From Maribacter sp. (GTDB taxonomy: Bacteria > Bacteroidota > Bacteroidia > Flavobacteriales > Flavobacteriaceae), in NCBI GenBank assembly GCA_020629415.1, contig JAHDDL010000027.1, positions 1 through 53,310 of the forward strand: 53,310 bases of DNA. The letters are read 5' to 3'. The translations under genes were made by a program, and so were the position numbers. The notes below the pieces were generated by a model. It had not been told where the DNA came from. It saw nothing but the letters and a program-made list of their open reading frames with translations, and made no database searches. Shown here one piece after another: positions 36,301 through 45,137 of this stretch; position 1 is the stretch's first letter; the number at the start of each line of letters is the position of its first letter.

Positions 36301-36798
36301 CTATTCTGCCGGCACAAAATCTAAGGCAACACCATTTATACAGTGTCGTAGACCGGTTGGTTCTGGGCCATCTTCAAATACATGGCCTAAATGACCACCG
36401 CAGGTAGCACAATGTTCCTCGGTTCTTTTGTAACCAATTTTATAATCAACATCATAGGCAACGTTGCCTTTTATCTCCTCAAAGAAGCTTGGCCATCCGG
36501 TACCTGAGTCAAATTTGGTATAACTTTTAAATAGTGGCGTTGCGCATGCGGCACAAACGTATGTCCCTTTTTCTTTATTCTTTAAAAGCTCGCTTGTAAA
36601 CGGATTTTCTGTAGCAGCTTCCCGTAGTACGTAATATTCGGCATCTGTCAATTCTTTTTTCCATTCACTATTGGTTTTTTGTATAGCAAATTCTTTTTTA
36701 TCACCTGCTTCTGTTTTGGTGGCTACTTCTTTTTCTTGTGATGTACCCTTACAACTTACAAAAAGTACCAATAGGGCACTTAGAATATTTATTTTCAT
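36301..36798 (-). CDS. msrB: Peptide-methionine (R)-S-oxide reductase, lipoprotein
   Basis: 165 aa from MKINILSALLVLFVSC, preferred over the upstream in-frame ATG at 36846 because it begins a lipoprotein signal (lipid-accepting Cys about 16). Zinc-binding pairs CAAC and CATC, the GTGWPSF segment and the catalytic-Cys segment RHCINGVALDF identify MsrB. It repairs oxidised methionine in envelope proteins, an exported version of a usually cytoplasmic enzyme. Monocistronic, with a terminator after it. Confidence 0.93.
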   Translation of the reverse strand: MKINILSALLVLFVSCKGTSQEKEVATKTEAGDKKEFAIQKTNSEWKKELTDAEYYVLREAATENPFTSELLKNKEKGTYVCAACATPLFKSYTKFDSGTGWPSFFEEIKGNVAYDVDYKIGYKRTEEHCATCGGHLGHVFEDGPEPTGLRHCINGVALDFVPAE

Positions 36799-36899
36799 CT
36801 TTTCAATTTTTTTATTTCTGTCGGTGAAATTATCAATTCCTTTCAAGGTATTATATCTACGAGGTTTTTAGAGTTAAAGTTTTAATAAATGGGTATAAA

Positions 36900-36928
36900 A
36901 AAGCCTTTGAGAAATGCTCAAAGGCTTT
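36900..36928 (-). terminator. Intrinsic terminator of the collagen-like gene
   Basis: Stem AAAGCCTTTGAG (36900-36911) with complement (36917-36928), 5-nt loop, followed on the minus strand by T residues. It lies 30 bp downstream of the collagen-like lipoprotein gene. Confidence 0.88.
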
Positions 36929-36957
36929 AGCTTAAATAGGTTAATTACCCAGGGATA

Positions 36958-37530
36958 TTATTGTAAGGTTACTTTCTGTACATCATCTTCGGTAACACCC
37001 AAATGTGCCATTACAGAATTGATGTTAGAAGTATCTAATTTTCCAGTTGTTGATTCTGCTGGTAAAACGGCAATTCTAAAAACTTGATTGTCAGTATCGC
37101 CAGGCTGTAAAGTTGAAAGGTCAAAATCTGACTCTAAGAATATGTTTACATCTAAAAAGGTATAGTCAAAGTTGTATTGTAGCAACCCTTGATCTAAAAT
37201 TCTTGTTTGTGGCATCAATCTCCAAATATCAACAGATCCACCATTGCTGTCTTCGGTTACGTCCCAAAGCATATAAACCAAAACTACATCAGTTTCAAAA
37301 ACTTCTACCGTTTGCGGAAACTCATAAAATATAGAATAGTCGTTTTCTAAAGTAAAGGTACCTTCAATGTCCATTACCTTACCTAGAATGTTTATCCCGT
37401 CCTGGCCGTCAAGACCATCCAAACCATCCACGCCATCAAAGCCGTCAAAACCAGGAGGTCCCTGTGGTCCTTCACAGGAAATTATAAATAAGGCGGCAAG
37501 TACTCCAATAAATAAATTCAGTTTTCTCAT
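36958..37530 (-). CDS. Collagen-like lipoprotein
   Basis: 190 aa. The lipoprotein signal ends FIISC (Cys19). About eight Gly-X-Y triplets follow directly (GPQGPPGFDGFDG and on, about residues 21-44), then a beta-rich domain of about 145 residues with no recognised family. Short collagen-like stalks of this type occur in Bacteroidota surface lipoproteins and may hold a C-terminal domain off the membrane. Monocistronic. Confidence 0.85.
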   Translation of the reverse strand: MRKLNLFIGVLAALFIISCEGPQGPPGFDGFDGVDGLDGLDGQDGINILGKVMDIEGTFTLENDYSIFYEFPQTVEVFETDVVLVYMLWDVTEDSNGGSVDIWRLMPQTRILDQGLLQYNFDYTFLDVNIFLESDFDLSTLQPGDTDNQVFRIAVLPAESTTGKLDTSNINSVMAHLGVTEDDVQKVTLQ

Positions 37531-37703
37531 AATGTTATAATTTTTCGGTTTGAGTTTTAATTTTTGAAAGTTATTTCAAAAAGCGTTCCATTTTTGGTAT
37601 TTAGATATTTAAATCGGATATTAACCTTTATATTTTCAACAAAAAATAATTAAAGTCGGTCGTCTATAAAAGATGGTTAGCTTTACAAAAATAAACACTC
37701 CAT

Positions 37704-39599
37704 ATGCCTAACGTACAAGTTCACTCACTTTTCACAGATTTTGATATTGATCTTTTTAAAGGAGGAAAGCATTATCGACTGTATGAAAAGTTGGGTTCAC
37801 ATTTGGTAGAAGTTGATGGTGTAGCCGGTACGTACTTTGCTGTGTGGGCTCCTTCTGCAAAATCTGTTTCAGTTGTAGGTAATTTTAATTCTTGGAATGC
37901 AACAGAACACCAATTAAATGTTAGATGGGATTCTAGCGGTATTTGGGAAGGATTTATTCCCAATATTGGAAAGGGTGAGATCTATAAATATAAAATACAG
38001 TCTAACAATAATGATATTTGGACTGAGAAGGCAGATCCTTTTGCCAGGTATTGTGAGCATCCGCCAAATACGGCGTCTATAATCTGGACTGCAGAACATG
38101 ATTGGAAAGATGATGCTTGGATGGGGTATAGAAAAGATAAAAACGGGTTGGATAAACCCTATTCCGTATATGAAGTCCATTTGGGGTCGTGGAAGAAGAA
38201 AGCCGGCAACAAATTTTTGACCTATAAACAGTTTGCGGTAGACCTTGTAAATTATGTAAAGGAAATGGGGTATACCCATGTAGAATTTATGCCGGTAATG
38301 GAATATCCTTACGATCCATCTTGGGGATATCAGCTTACCGGTTATTTTGCGCCAACGTCAAGATTTGGTTCTCCAGAAGAATTTAAGTTTTTGGTAGACA
38401 CTTTTCACCAGAACGATATAGGTGTAATTTTAGATTGGGTGCCGTCTCATTTTCCAGAGGATGCCCATGGTCTAGGTTTTTTTGACGGTTCTAATTTGTA
38501 TGAGCACCCGGACAGAAGAAAAGGCTACCATACAGATTGGAAGAGTTTGATCTTCAACTACGGTAGAAACGAGGTTAGGGCCTTTCTTATAAGCAATGCC
38601 CTATTTTGGTTAGATCAATTTCATGTAGATGGCCTTCGTGTAGATGCAGTTGCGTCTATGTTATATTTAGACTATTCTAGGGAAGAAGGAGAGTGGGAGC
38701 CTAATATGTACGGTAACAACGAGAATTTAGAGGCAATGTCCTTTATTCGAGAATTGAACGAAGCCGTTTATGCTAATTTTGATGGCGTGCAGACCATTGC
38801 AGAAGAATCTACGGCATTTGCAGGTGTATCAAAACCTGTTGAACATGGTGGCTTGGGTTTTGGTATGAAATGGATGATGGGTTGGATGCATGATACATTA
38901 CAATTTTTTCAAAAAGAACCTATCTACAGAAAACATCATCAAAACGATCTAACCTTTAGTATGACCTACGCTTTTACGGAGCACTTCATGCTGCCTTTTT
39001 CACATGATGAGGTAGTTTATGGCAAACAGTCGTTGGTATATAGAATGCCAGGTGATGAATGGCAACGTTTTGCAAATCTAAGATTGTTGTTTGGGTATAT
39101 GTTTACGCACCCGGGTACCAAACTAATGTTTATGGGCGGTGAATTCGGTCAAACAGCAGAATGGAATTTTGAGCAAAGTTTAGACTGGCATTTGTTACAG
39201 TACAATGGGCATAAAGGAATTCAGGATTTTGTAAAAGATTTAAACCATTTATACAAAAGCGCACCGGCTTTGTATGAAAAACAATTTAGCCCAGAAGGCT
39301 TTCAGTGGATAGATTATAGTGACCATGAAAATTCTGTTTTAACTTATGTGCGTAAAGGACATGACGAAGAGAACGATTTGGTCATAGCATGTAATTTTAC
39401 CCCTATACCAAGAGAGAATTACAGGATAGGTAATCCTAAAAAAGGGAAATTGACAGAGGTTTTAAATAGTGATGCTACCAAATATGGAGGTGGCGGTAAT
39501 GTTAACAGCAAAGTAAAATCATCTAGTAAGCCATCGCACGGGTTTAAAAAATCGTTTGAAATTACAATTCCGCCTTTAGGTATTGTAATACTGAAATAA
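37704..39599 (+). CDS. glgB: 1,4-alpha-glucan branching enzyme
   Basis: 631 aa. The N-terminal CBM48 domain (about 35-130) carries GTYFAVWAPSAKSVSVVGNFN. The GH13 catalytic barrel has the nucleophile Asp314 in DGLRVDAV, the acid/base Glu in AEEST (about 367) and the transition-state Asp435 in SHDE. It introduces alpha-1,6 branches in glycogen. No glgA or glgC is in the window. The GH31 gene follows after 82 bp on the same strand. A near-match to the -7 box (TAGCTTTA) lies at 37678-37685. Confidence 0.96.
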   Translation: MPNVQVHSLFTDFDIDLFKGGKHYRLYEKLGSHLVEVDGVAGTYFAVWAPSAKSVSVVGNFNSWNATEHQLNVRWDSSGIWEGFIPNIGKGEIYKYKIQSNNNDIWTEKADPFARYCEHPPNTASIIWTAEHDWKDDAWMGYRKDKNGLDKPYSVYEVHLGSWKKKAGNKFLTYKQFAVDLVNYVKEMGYTHVEFMPVMEYPYDPSWGYQLTGYFAPTSRFGSPEEFKFLVDTFHQNDIGVILDWVPSHFPEDAHGLGFFDGSNLYEHPDRRKGYHTDWKSLIFNYGRNEVRAFLISNALFWLDQFHVDGLRVDAVASMLYLDYSREEGEWEPNMYGNNENLEAMSFIRELNEAVYANFDGVQTIAEESTAFAGVSKPVEHGGLGFGMKWMMGWMHDTLQFFQKEPIYRKHHQNDLTFSMTYAFTEHFMLPFSHDEVVYGKQSLVYRMPGDEWQRFANLRLLFGYMFTHPGTKLMFMGGEFGQTAEWNFEQSLDWHLLQYNGHKGIQDFVKDLNHLYKSAPALYEKQFSPEGFQWIDYSDHENSVLTYVRKGHDEENDLVIACNFTPIPRENYRIGNPKKGKLTEVLNSDATKYGGGGNVNSKVKSSSKPSHGFKKSFEITIPPLGIVILK

Positions 39600-39606
39600 C
39601 TTAGTC

Positions 39607-39629
39607 AATTGCATAGTGTTTATGCAATT
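39607..39629 (+). terminator. Possible weak terminator between glgB and GH31 genes
   Basis: Nine-bp stem (AATTGCATA and complement) with a 5-nt loop just after glgB, followed by a moderately T-rich stretch. AT-rich stem, so only tentative. Confidence 0.35.
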
Positions 39630-39681
39630 CTTTAGTATTTCTGTAGTTATTATAATTTGATATTTATTAATATAAAAGTTC

Positions 39682-42084
39682 ATGATTACAAATACAGAGC
39701 TTGAGTATAAAGGTAATTTATACCCAAACCATATCGTTGAATTTTCACAAGACTCAGATAAATTATATTTCACTACGGACAACGGTGTGGTTTTGCAAAT
39801 AACCATATTAAGGGGTAGTATCATTCGCTTTAGATATGCTACCAATTATAATTTTCAACCAGATTTTTCATATGCCATAGATCCAGATGCCACAATGGGT
39901 TATAGTAAATTGGAAGTGGTAGAAAATGATACGGACTATGTTATTTCTACGGCAAGGTTAAGTATCCTAGTAGACAAAATGACCCTGAGAACCCAAATTT
40001 CTGATTTGGAGGGCAACATAATTTGCGAAGATGAACTAGGTTTTCATTGGGAAGAGAATTATGAGTACGGAGGTAATACCGTAAAATTGAGTAAAATAAC
40101 TCAATCAGGAGAAAGTTTTTACGGCATGGGCGATAAAGCCATGCATAGTAACTTAAAAGGTAAAAGAGTAGAAAATTGGGTCACCGATCAATTCGCATTT
40201 GCAAAAGAGCAAGACCCGCTTTACAAAGCAATACCATTTTATGTAGGCTTAAATAAGGGAAAAGCCTATGGTATTTATTTTGATAACAGTTTTAGAACAG
40301 GTTTTGATTTTTCGCAAGAACGAAGAAATATTACGAGCTTTTGGGCAGATGGTGGAGAAATGAATTATTATTTCATTTTTGGTCCGGATATGTCAAAGGT
40401 AGTTAGTTCATATTCTAGTCTTACCGGTACACCGGAGTTACCGCCTATGTGGGCTTTAGGTTTTCATCAGTCTAAATGGAGTTACTATCCGGAGAGTAAT
40501 GTAAAAGAGATAGCTAGCGAATTTAGAAAATTACAAATACCATGCGATGCCATTTATTTGGATATTGATTATATGGATGGTTTTAGATGCTTTACTTGGG
40601 ATAAAAATCATTTTCCCGATCCAAAGCGAATGATTCAAGAGTTAGAAGATGACGGATTTAAAACCGTTGTAATGATCGATCCGGGTATAAAGGTAGATCG
40701 TAATTACTGGATTTATAATGAAGCTTTGGAAAATGACTATTTCTGTAAAAGGGGAGATGGTCCTTTAATGCATGGTAAAGTGTGGCCTGGAGAATGTAAT
40801 TTTCCGGATTTCACAAATCCTGCCGTTAGGGAATGGTGGGCAGAGCTTTATAAAGAGTTTATGTCAGAATTGGGCGTGCATGCCGTTTGGAACGATATGA
40901 ACGAACCCGCAGTGATGGAGGTACCAACAAAAACGGCACCGTTAGATACCCGTCATGATTATGATGGTCACCCTTGTACACATCGTAAGGCACACAATGT
41001 GTACGGTATGCAAATGGTTAGGGCTACCTATGAGGGAGTTAAAAAATATGTTTATCCTAAAAGACCATTTGTAATCACAAGGGCAGCCTTTGCGGGTACT
41101 CAAAGATATTCTTCTACTTGGACAGGAGATAATGTGGCTACTTGGGAACATTTATGGATAGCCAACGTACAGGTACAGCGTATGTGCTTAAGTGGATATT
41201 CTTTTGTGGGGTCTGACATTGGAGGCTTTGCGGAACAGCCAGATGGAGAGTTGTTTGCAAGATGGGTGCAATTAGGAATTTTTCATCCTTTTTGTAGAGT
41301 ACATTCAAGTGGTGATCATGGCGATCAAGAACCATGGTCGTTTGGTACGGAAATTACGGATATTGTTAGAAAATTCGTGAACCTTCGTTATCAATTAATG
41401 CCTTATCTGTACACAATGTTCTATAAGTACACGAAAGAGAATATACCCATGATTCAGTCTTTAGTGTTCTTTGATCAAGAAGATAACCAGACCCATTTTA
41501 GGACAGATGAATTTATTTTTGGAGAAAAAATACTAGTTTGCCCCATACAGGAACCTAATGCTCAAGGACGTAGAATGTACATTCCCAGAGGATTTTGGTA
41601 TGACTTTTGGACAAACGAACATGTAGAAGGAGGAAAAGAGAAATGGGTAACGGCAGAAATAGATATGCTTCCAATTTTTGTAAAAGCAGGCGCTATAATT
41701 CCAAAATATCCAATTCAACAATATGTTGGGGAAAAGAGGATTGAAGAATTGGTTTTAGAAGTATATTACAAAGAAGGTACGGAAACGTCAGAGGTGTATG
41801 AAGATGCGGCCAACGGTTATGATTATAAGAAGGGAAGATATTCTTTAAGTAATTATAAGTTGACAGGAAAGGATAATTCGTTGACCATACAGCTTTTTAA
41901 GGACGGCACCTTTGAGACGGAATATGAGAAAATGAGACTAAATTTTCATGGTCTACCGTTTAAAATTGATAAGGTTATGATAGATAATGAAGAGGTGCTG
42001 TTGCATACCATAGCAACCAATGAAAGTAATGATTTGCTTATAGACAAAAATTTTACGCTATTGCATTTATCAGGAAATCAATAA
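39682..42084 (+). CDS. Glycoside hydrolase family 31 (alpha-glucosidase)
   Basis: 800 aa, no signal peptide, hence cytoplasmic. Domain order: N-terminal beta-sandwich (about 1-245), catalytic barrel (about 246-600) and C-terminal beta domains. The nucleophile Asp405 is in VWNDMNEP and the acid/base Asp483 in TGDNVATW. It would release glucose from alpha-glucans, plausibly acting with GlgB in glycogen turnover. Transferase activity is a known alternative in the family. The stop codon overlaps the -7 box of the M48 gene. Confidence 0.93.
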   Translation: MITNTELEYKGNLYPNHIVEFSQDSDKLYFTTDNGVVLQITILRGSIIRFRYATNYNFQPDFSYAIDPDATMGYSKLEVVENDTDYVISTARLSILVDKMTLRTQISDLEGNIICEDELGFHWEENYEYGGNTVKLSKITQSGESFYGMGDKAMHSNLKGKRVENWVTDQFAFAKEQDPLYKAIPFYVGLNKGKAYGIYFDNSFRTGFDFSQERRNITSFWADGGEMNYYFIFGPDMSKVVSSYSSLTGTPELPPMWALGFHQSKWSYYPESNVKEIASEFRKLQIPCDAIYLDIDYMDGFRCFTWDKNHFPDPKRMIQELEDDGFKTVVMIDPGIKVDRNYWIYNEALENDYFCKRGDGPLMHGKVWPGECNFPDFTNPAVREWWAELYKEFMSELGVHAVWNDMNEPAVMEVPTKTAPLDTRHDYDGHPCTHRKAHNVYGMQMVRATYEGVKKYVYPKRPFVITRAAFAGTQRYSSTWTGDNVATWEHLWIANVQVQRMCLSGYSFVGSDIGGFAEQPDGELFARWVQLGIFHPFCRVHSSGDHGDQEPWSFGTEITDIVRKFVNLRYQLMPYLYTMFYKYTKENIPMIQSLVFFDQEDNQTHFRTDEFIFGEKILVCPIQEPNAQGRRMYIPRGFWYDFWTNEHVEGGKEKWVTAEIDMLPIFVKAGAIIPKYPIQQYVGEKRIEELVLEVYYKEGTETSEVYEDAANGYDYKKGRYSLSNYKLTGKDNSLTIQLFKDGTFETEYEKMRLNFHGLPFKIDKVMIDNEEVLLHTIATNESNDLLIDKNFTLLHLSGNQ

Positions 42085-42089
42085 CTTTG
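42061..42089 (+). promoter_or_regulatory. Candidate promoter for the M48 protease gene
   Basis: TTG (42061-42063), 18-bp spacer, TAACTTTG (42082-42089): full match to the Bacteroidota consensus, located in the last codons of the GH31 gene and overlapping its stop. Predicted leader is about 25 nt. Confidence 0.6.
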
Positions 42090-42120
42090 TAGTTTAATAC
42101 CATTAACTAAATTTAATAAT

Positions 42121-42930
42121 ATGAGAAAATTAGTATTAATAGCATTCGTCTTTTTAGGCGTAAGCGCTTGTAAGGTTAACCCCTTTACAGGTCAAAAAAC
42201 ATTGAATTTTTATCCTAATAGTCAGGTGTTTCCGTCTGCATTTGCACAATATGATCAGTTCTTGACAGAGAACAACGTGGTAAGCGGTACGGCAGACGCT
42301 CAAATGATTACAAGGGTAGGTCAGCGAATCTCAAGCGCTGCGGAGCGTTGGTTGACCGCAAATGGGCACCCGGGTTATTTGGCTGACTATAAATGGGAAT
42401 ATAATTTGGTAAAAGATGAAACGGTAAACGCTTGGTGTATGCCAGGGGGTAAAATTGTATTTTATACCGGTATTTTGCCAATTACCCAAACAGAAACAGG
42501 TGTAGCCGTAGTTATGGGTCATGAGGTAGCCCATGCATTGGCAGATCATGGGGCACAACGTATGAGTGCAGGTACATTGCAACAGTTAGGTGCTGTGGCA
42601 GGTAATGTTGCAATTAAGAACCAACAGACTTTAGGGTTGTTCAACCAAGCCTACGGTGTAGGTACGCAATATTTAGGTATGCTTCCATTTAGTAGAAGCC
42701 ATGAGACCGAAGCGGATAGAATTGGTTTGCAGATTATGGCTATTGCCGGTTATGATCCTTATGAAGCTGCAGAGCTTTGGAAACGAATGAAGGCAAACAG
42801 TGGGGGACAAGCTCCACCGGAATTTATGAGCACGCACCCTTCAAATGATACAAGAATAAATAACCTAACGGCTTGGGCACCAGATGCCGCTGCGGAGGCA
42901 GCAAAATTTGGAGTAACAAATTTTAAGTAA
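42121..42930 (+). CDS. M48 family metallopeptidase, lipoprotein
   Basis: 269 aa. The lipoprotein signal ends GVSAC (Cys17). The zinc motif HEVAH is at 134-138, with the third ligand probably Glu197 in HETEADRIG. It resembles the BepA/LoiP-type periplasmic proteases that maintain outer-membrane proteins, but lacks TPR repeats, so it is closer to LoiP. Its own promoter match lies upstream and a terminator follows. Confidence 0.92.
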   Translation: MRKLVLIAFVFLGVSACKVNPFTGQKTLNFYPNSQVFPSAFAQYDQFLTENNVVSGTADAQMITRVGQRISSAAERWLTANGHPGYLADYKWEYNLVKDETVNAWCMPGGKIVFYTGILPITQTETGVAVVMGHEVAHALADHGAQRMSAGTLQQLGAVAGNVAIKNQQTLGLFNQAYGVGTQYLGMLPFSRSHETEADRIGLQIMAIAGYDPYEAAELWKRMKANSGGQAPPEFMSTHPSNDTRINNLTAWAPDAAAEAAKFGVTNFK

Positions 42931-42954
42931 AACGTAAAGGATTATTGTATATTG

Positions 42955-42987
42955 AAGCCGTTCAGAAATGAACGGCTTTTTATTTTT
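42955..42987 (+). terminator. Intrinsic terminator after the M48 gene
   Basis: Stem AAGCCGTTC (42955-42963) with complement (42970-42978), 6-nt loop, then a T-rich tract to 42987. It ends 5 bp before the preferred start of the transporter gene. Confidence 0.85.
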
Positions 42988-42991
42988 ATAT

Positions 42992-44332
42992 ATGGGAAAG
43001 ACACTTATTGCAAAAGGAAGTAAAAAATTGTTGAATGCATGGGCCTTTTACGATTGGGCAAATTCAGTTTATACCTTGACCATAGCTTCCTCTATTTTTC
43101 CCATTTATTACGCAACTCTCTTTGACGATAAAGAGGAATTGGTTTCTGCTTTTGGCTTTGAAATGAAACAGACGGTACTTATTTCTATCGTTACCGCTTT
43201 TACCTTTCTTGTAGTAGCCTTTTTATCGCCAGTATTATCAGGTATAGCAGATTACGTTGGTAATAAGAAAATGTTTATGAAGTTCTTTTGCTATACGGGC
43301 AGCATTGGTTGTATTGGATTGTATTGGTTTGATCTTGGGCAAATTCATTTAAGTCTTTTGTTTTATTTTATGGGATTGATAGGGTATTGGGGTAGCCTTG
43401 TTTTCTATAATTCTTATTTGCCAGATATAGCTTATGAACATCAGCAAGATAGTATTAGTGCTAAAGGTTTTTCATTAGGATATTTTGGTAGTGTTCTTCT
43501 ATTATTATTAAATCTGGCAATGGTCATGAAACCGGAATGGTTCGGATTTGATATTGGTGAAACGGAAGACACGTTAAATATGGCTAAGGTAGAAGCTATG
43601 AGAATTTCTTTTATAACAGTTGGTGTGTGGTGGCTGATTTTTAGTCAATATACATTTTGGGTATTGCCCAAGGGAGTTGGCAAGGGTCATAAAATAACGC
43701 GAGATGTCCTGTTTAAAGGACTTAAGGAGCTTAAGGTTGTCTGGGCTCAATTAAAAGAGAACGAAAGATTAAAGCGTTATTTAAATGCATTTTTTGTATT
43801 TAGTATGGCAGTACAAACTATTATGCTAGTTGCCGTATACTTTGGGGAAAAAGAAATTGCATGGGGTACGGATGGTGAAAAAACTACAGGTTTGATCATT
43901 AGTGTTTTGGTCATACAGTTAGTAGCTATAGTGGGAGCTGTAATAACATCTAAGGCTTCTGATACATATGGCAATATTAAAACCCTAGTCGTAATAAATG
44001 CAATTTGGATGTTGCTTTGTATCTATGCATATTTTATGGTAACGCCCATGCAATTTTATATTGCGGCGGGATTTGTTGGTCTGGTAATGGGAGGTGTACA
44101 ATCGTTAGGCCGTTCCACATATTCAAAATTTTTACCGGAAACAGAGGACACTACGTCATATTTTAGTTTTTATGATGTTGCGGAGAAAATTGGTATTGTT
44201 ATCGGTATGGCACTCTTTGCCATAATAGACCAGGTAAGTAATATGCGAAATGCAATACTGTTTTTATTCATATTCTTTTTGGGCGGTATTTTGTTGTTGT
44301 TCAGAGTCGATGAATCAAAAAAGCCTCTTTAA
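42992..44332 (+). CDS. UMF1/Atg22-type MFS transporter
   Basis: 446 aa from MGKTLIAKGSKKLLNAWAF. An upstream in-frame ATG at 42968 lies within the terminator hairpin, so the internal start is preferred. About 12 membrane helices. The N-terminal AFYDWANSVYTLTI segment is the hallmark of the UMF1 family, related to yeast Atg22 vacuolar amino-acid exporters. Substrate unknown. The stop codon lies inside a terminator hairpin that serves the convergent DUF2807 gene. Confidence 0.9.
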   Translation: MGKTLIAKGSKKLLNAWAFYDWANSVYTLTIASSIFPIYYATLFDDKEELVSAFGFEMKQTVLISIVTAFTFLVVAFLSPVLSGIADYVGNKKMFMKFFCYTGSIGCIGLYWFDLGQIHLSLLFYFMGLIGYWGSLVFYNSYLPDIAYEHQQDSISAKGFSLGYFGSVLLLLLNLAMVMKPEWFGFDIGETEDTLNMAKVEAMRISFITVGVWWLIFSQYTFWVLPKGVGKGHKITRDVLFKGLKELKVVWAQLKENERLKRYLNAFFVFSMAVQTIMLVAVYFGEKEIAWGTDGEKTTGLIISVLVIQLVAIVGAVITSKASDTYGNIKTLVVINAIWMLLCIYAYFMVTPMQFYIAAGFVGLVMGGVQSLGRSTYSKFLPETEDTTSYFSFYDVAEKIGIVIGMALFAIIDQVSNMRNAILFLFIFFLGGILLLFRVDESKKPL

Positions 44333-44341
44333 AAGAGGCTT
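44321..44341 (-). terminator. Terminator of the DUF2807 operon, embedded in the transporter gene end
   Basis: Nine-bp stem (AAGCCTCTT, 44321-44329, and complement, 44333-44341) whose centre is the transporter stop codon. On the minus strand it is followed by a T-run, so it fits as terminator for the operon ending at 44378; on the plus strand the T-tract is missing. Confidence 0.75.
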
Positions 44342-44377
44342 CGTTGTATTGATTGTTCGCTGTTTTGATTTTATTTT

Positions 44378-45112
44378 TTATCCCTTGGAGATGTCTCCAG
44401 AACCAGAAGTTTTGGTATTTACTTTTTTAGGATTGCCTTTATATGAAATATCACCAGAGCCAGATACACGGGCTTTGATAGATTTGTTTGCGGTCACTTC
44501 TATATCTGCAGAGCCGGAAACTGTAGCTTCCACATTATCCGCTTCTAGATCATAGGCTTCTATGTCTCCACTACCAGAGATAGTAGCTTTAAAGTTATTT
44601 GTGGTACCACTTAAAGTTATATTGCCTGACCCTGACATTGAAGTAGAAAGTGAGTTAGAATCTATATCTAGTGTAATATCTCCAGAACCGGACATTGCCG
44701 TACTGAAATTATCGGCTTTTATTTTTGTTTTTCCAACAATATCACCTGAACCTGATAGGGCAACATGGTCAATAGATTCTACTGGAACGGTTATAAGAAT
44801 TTTTGATTTCCAATTGCTGGTTTTTAGATTAACACCTTTTTCCGTCTTGATTATTAGTTTTCCATCTTTTACTTCTGTAATAATATATTCTAAAAGGTTT
44901 TCTTCGCCATTTAGGGTAATCTCCCCTTCGTTACCAGAAACCAAGTCAACATCAAACCAGCCGGATACTGCTACTCCGTCATAATCGCCGGTATTTCTTT
45001 CAATGGTAATATTGTTTCCGTTTCCTTTAATGGTCTTTCCCCATTGTGCAGAACAAGAAAATGAGATTAATGCTGCACTTAATAATACACTTAATTTTTT
45101 CATGATTTTCAT
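44378..45112 (-). CDS. Head-GIN domain (DUF2807) exported protein
   Basis: 244 aa (an internal ATG at 45103 gives 241 aa and is equally plausible). A signal peptide (to about residue 22, ending SCSAQ) could be a lipoprotein or a Sec signal. A beta-helix-type DUF2807 domain follows, with a ladder of GSGDI-type turns recurring about every 18-20 residues (ALSGSGDIVG, AMSGSGDITL, SMSGSGNITL, TISGSGDIEA, TVSGSADIEV, RVSGSGDISY, TSGSGDISKG). Role unknown; probably envelope-located. Last gene of the ECF operon, 25 bp after the DUF4097-like gene. Confidence 0.88.
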   Translation of the reverse strand: MKIMKKLSVLLSAALISFSCSAQWGKTIKGNGNNITIERNTGDYDGVAVSGWFDVDLVSGNEGEITLNGEENLLEYIITEVKDGKLIIKTEKGVNLKTSNWKSKILITVPVESIDHVALSGSGDIVGKTKIKADNFSTAMSGSGDITLDIDSNSLSTSMSGSGNITLSGTTNNFKATISGSGDIEAYDLEADNVEATVSGSADIEVTANKSIKARVSGSGDISYKGNPKKVNTKTSGSGDISKG

Positions 45113-45137
45113 TTTTAATTGATTGATTGATTGATAT

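Noticed and set aside
44562..44984. Open frame antisense to the DUF2807 gene
   Set aside because: Its repeated Pro-Glu-Pro-Asp pattern is simply the complement of the SGSGD repeats.
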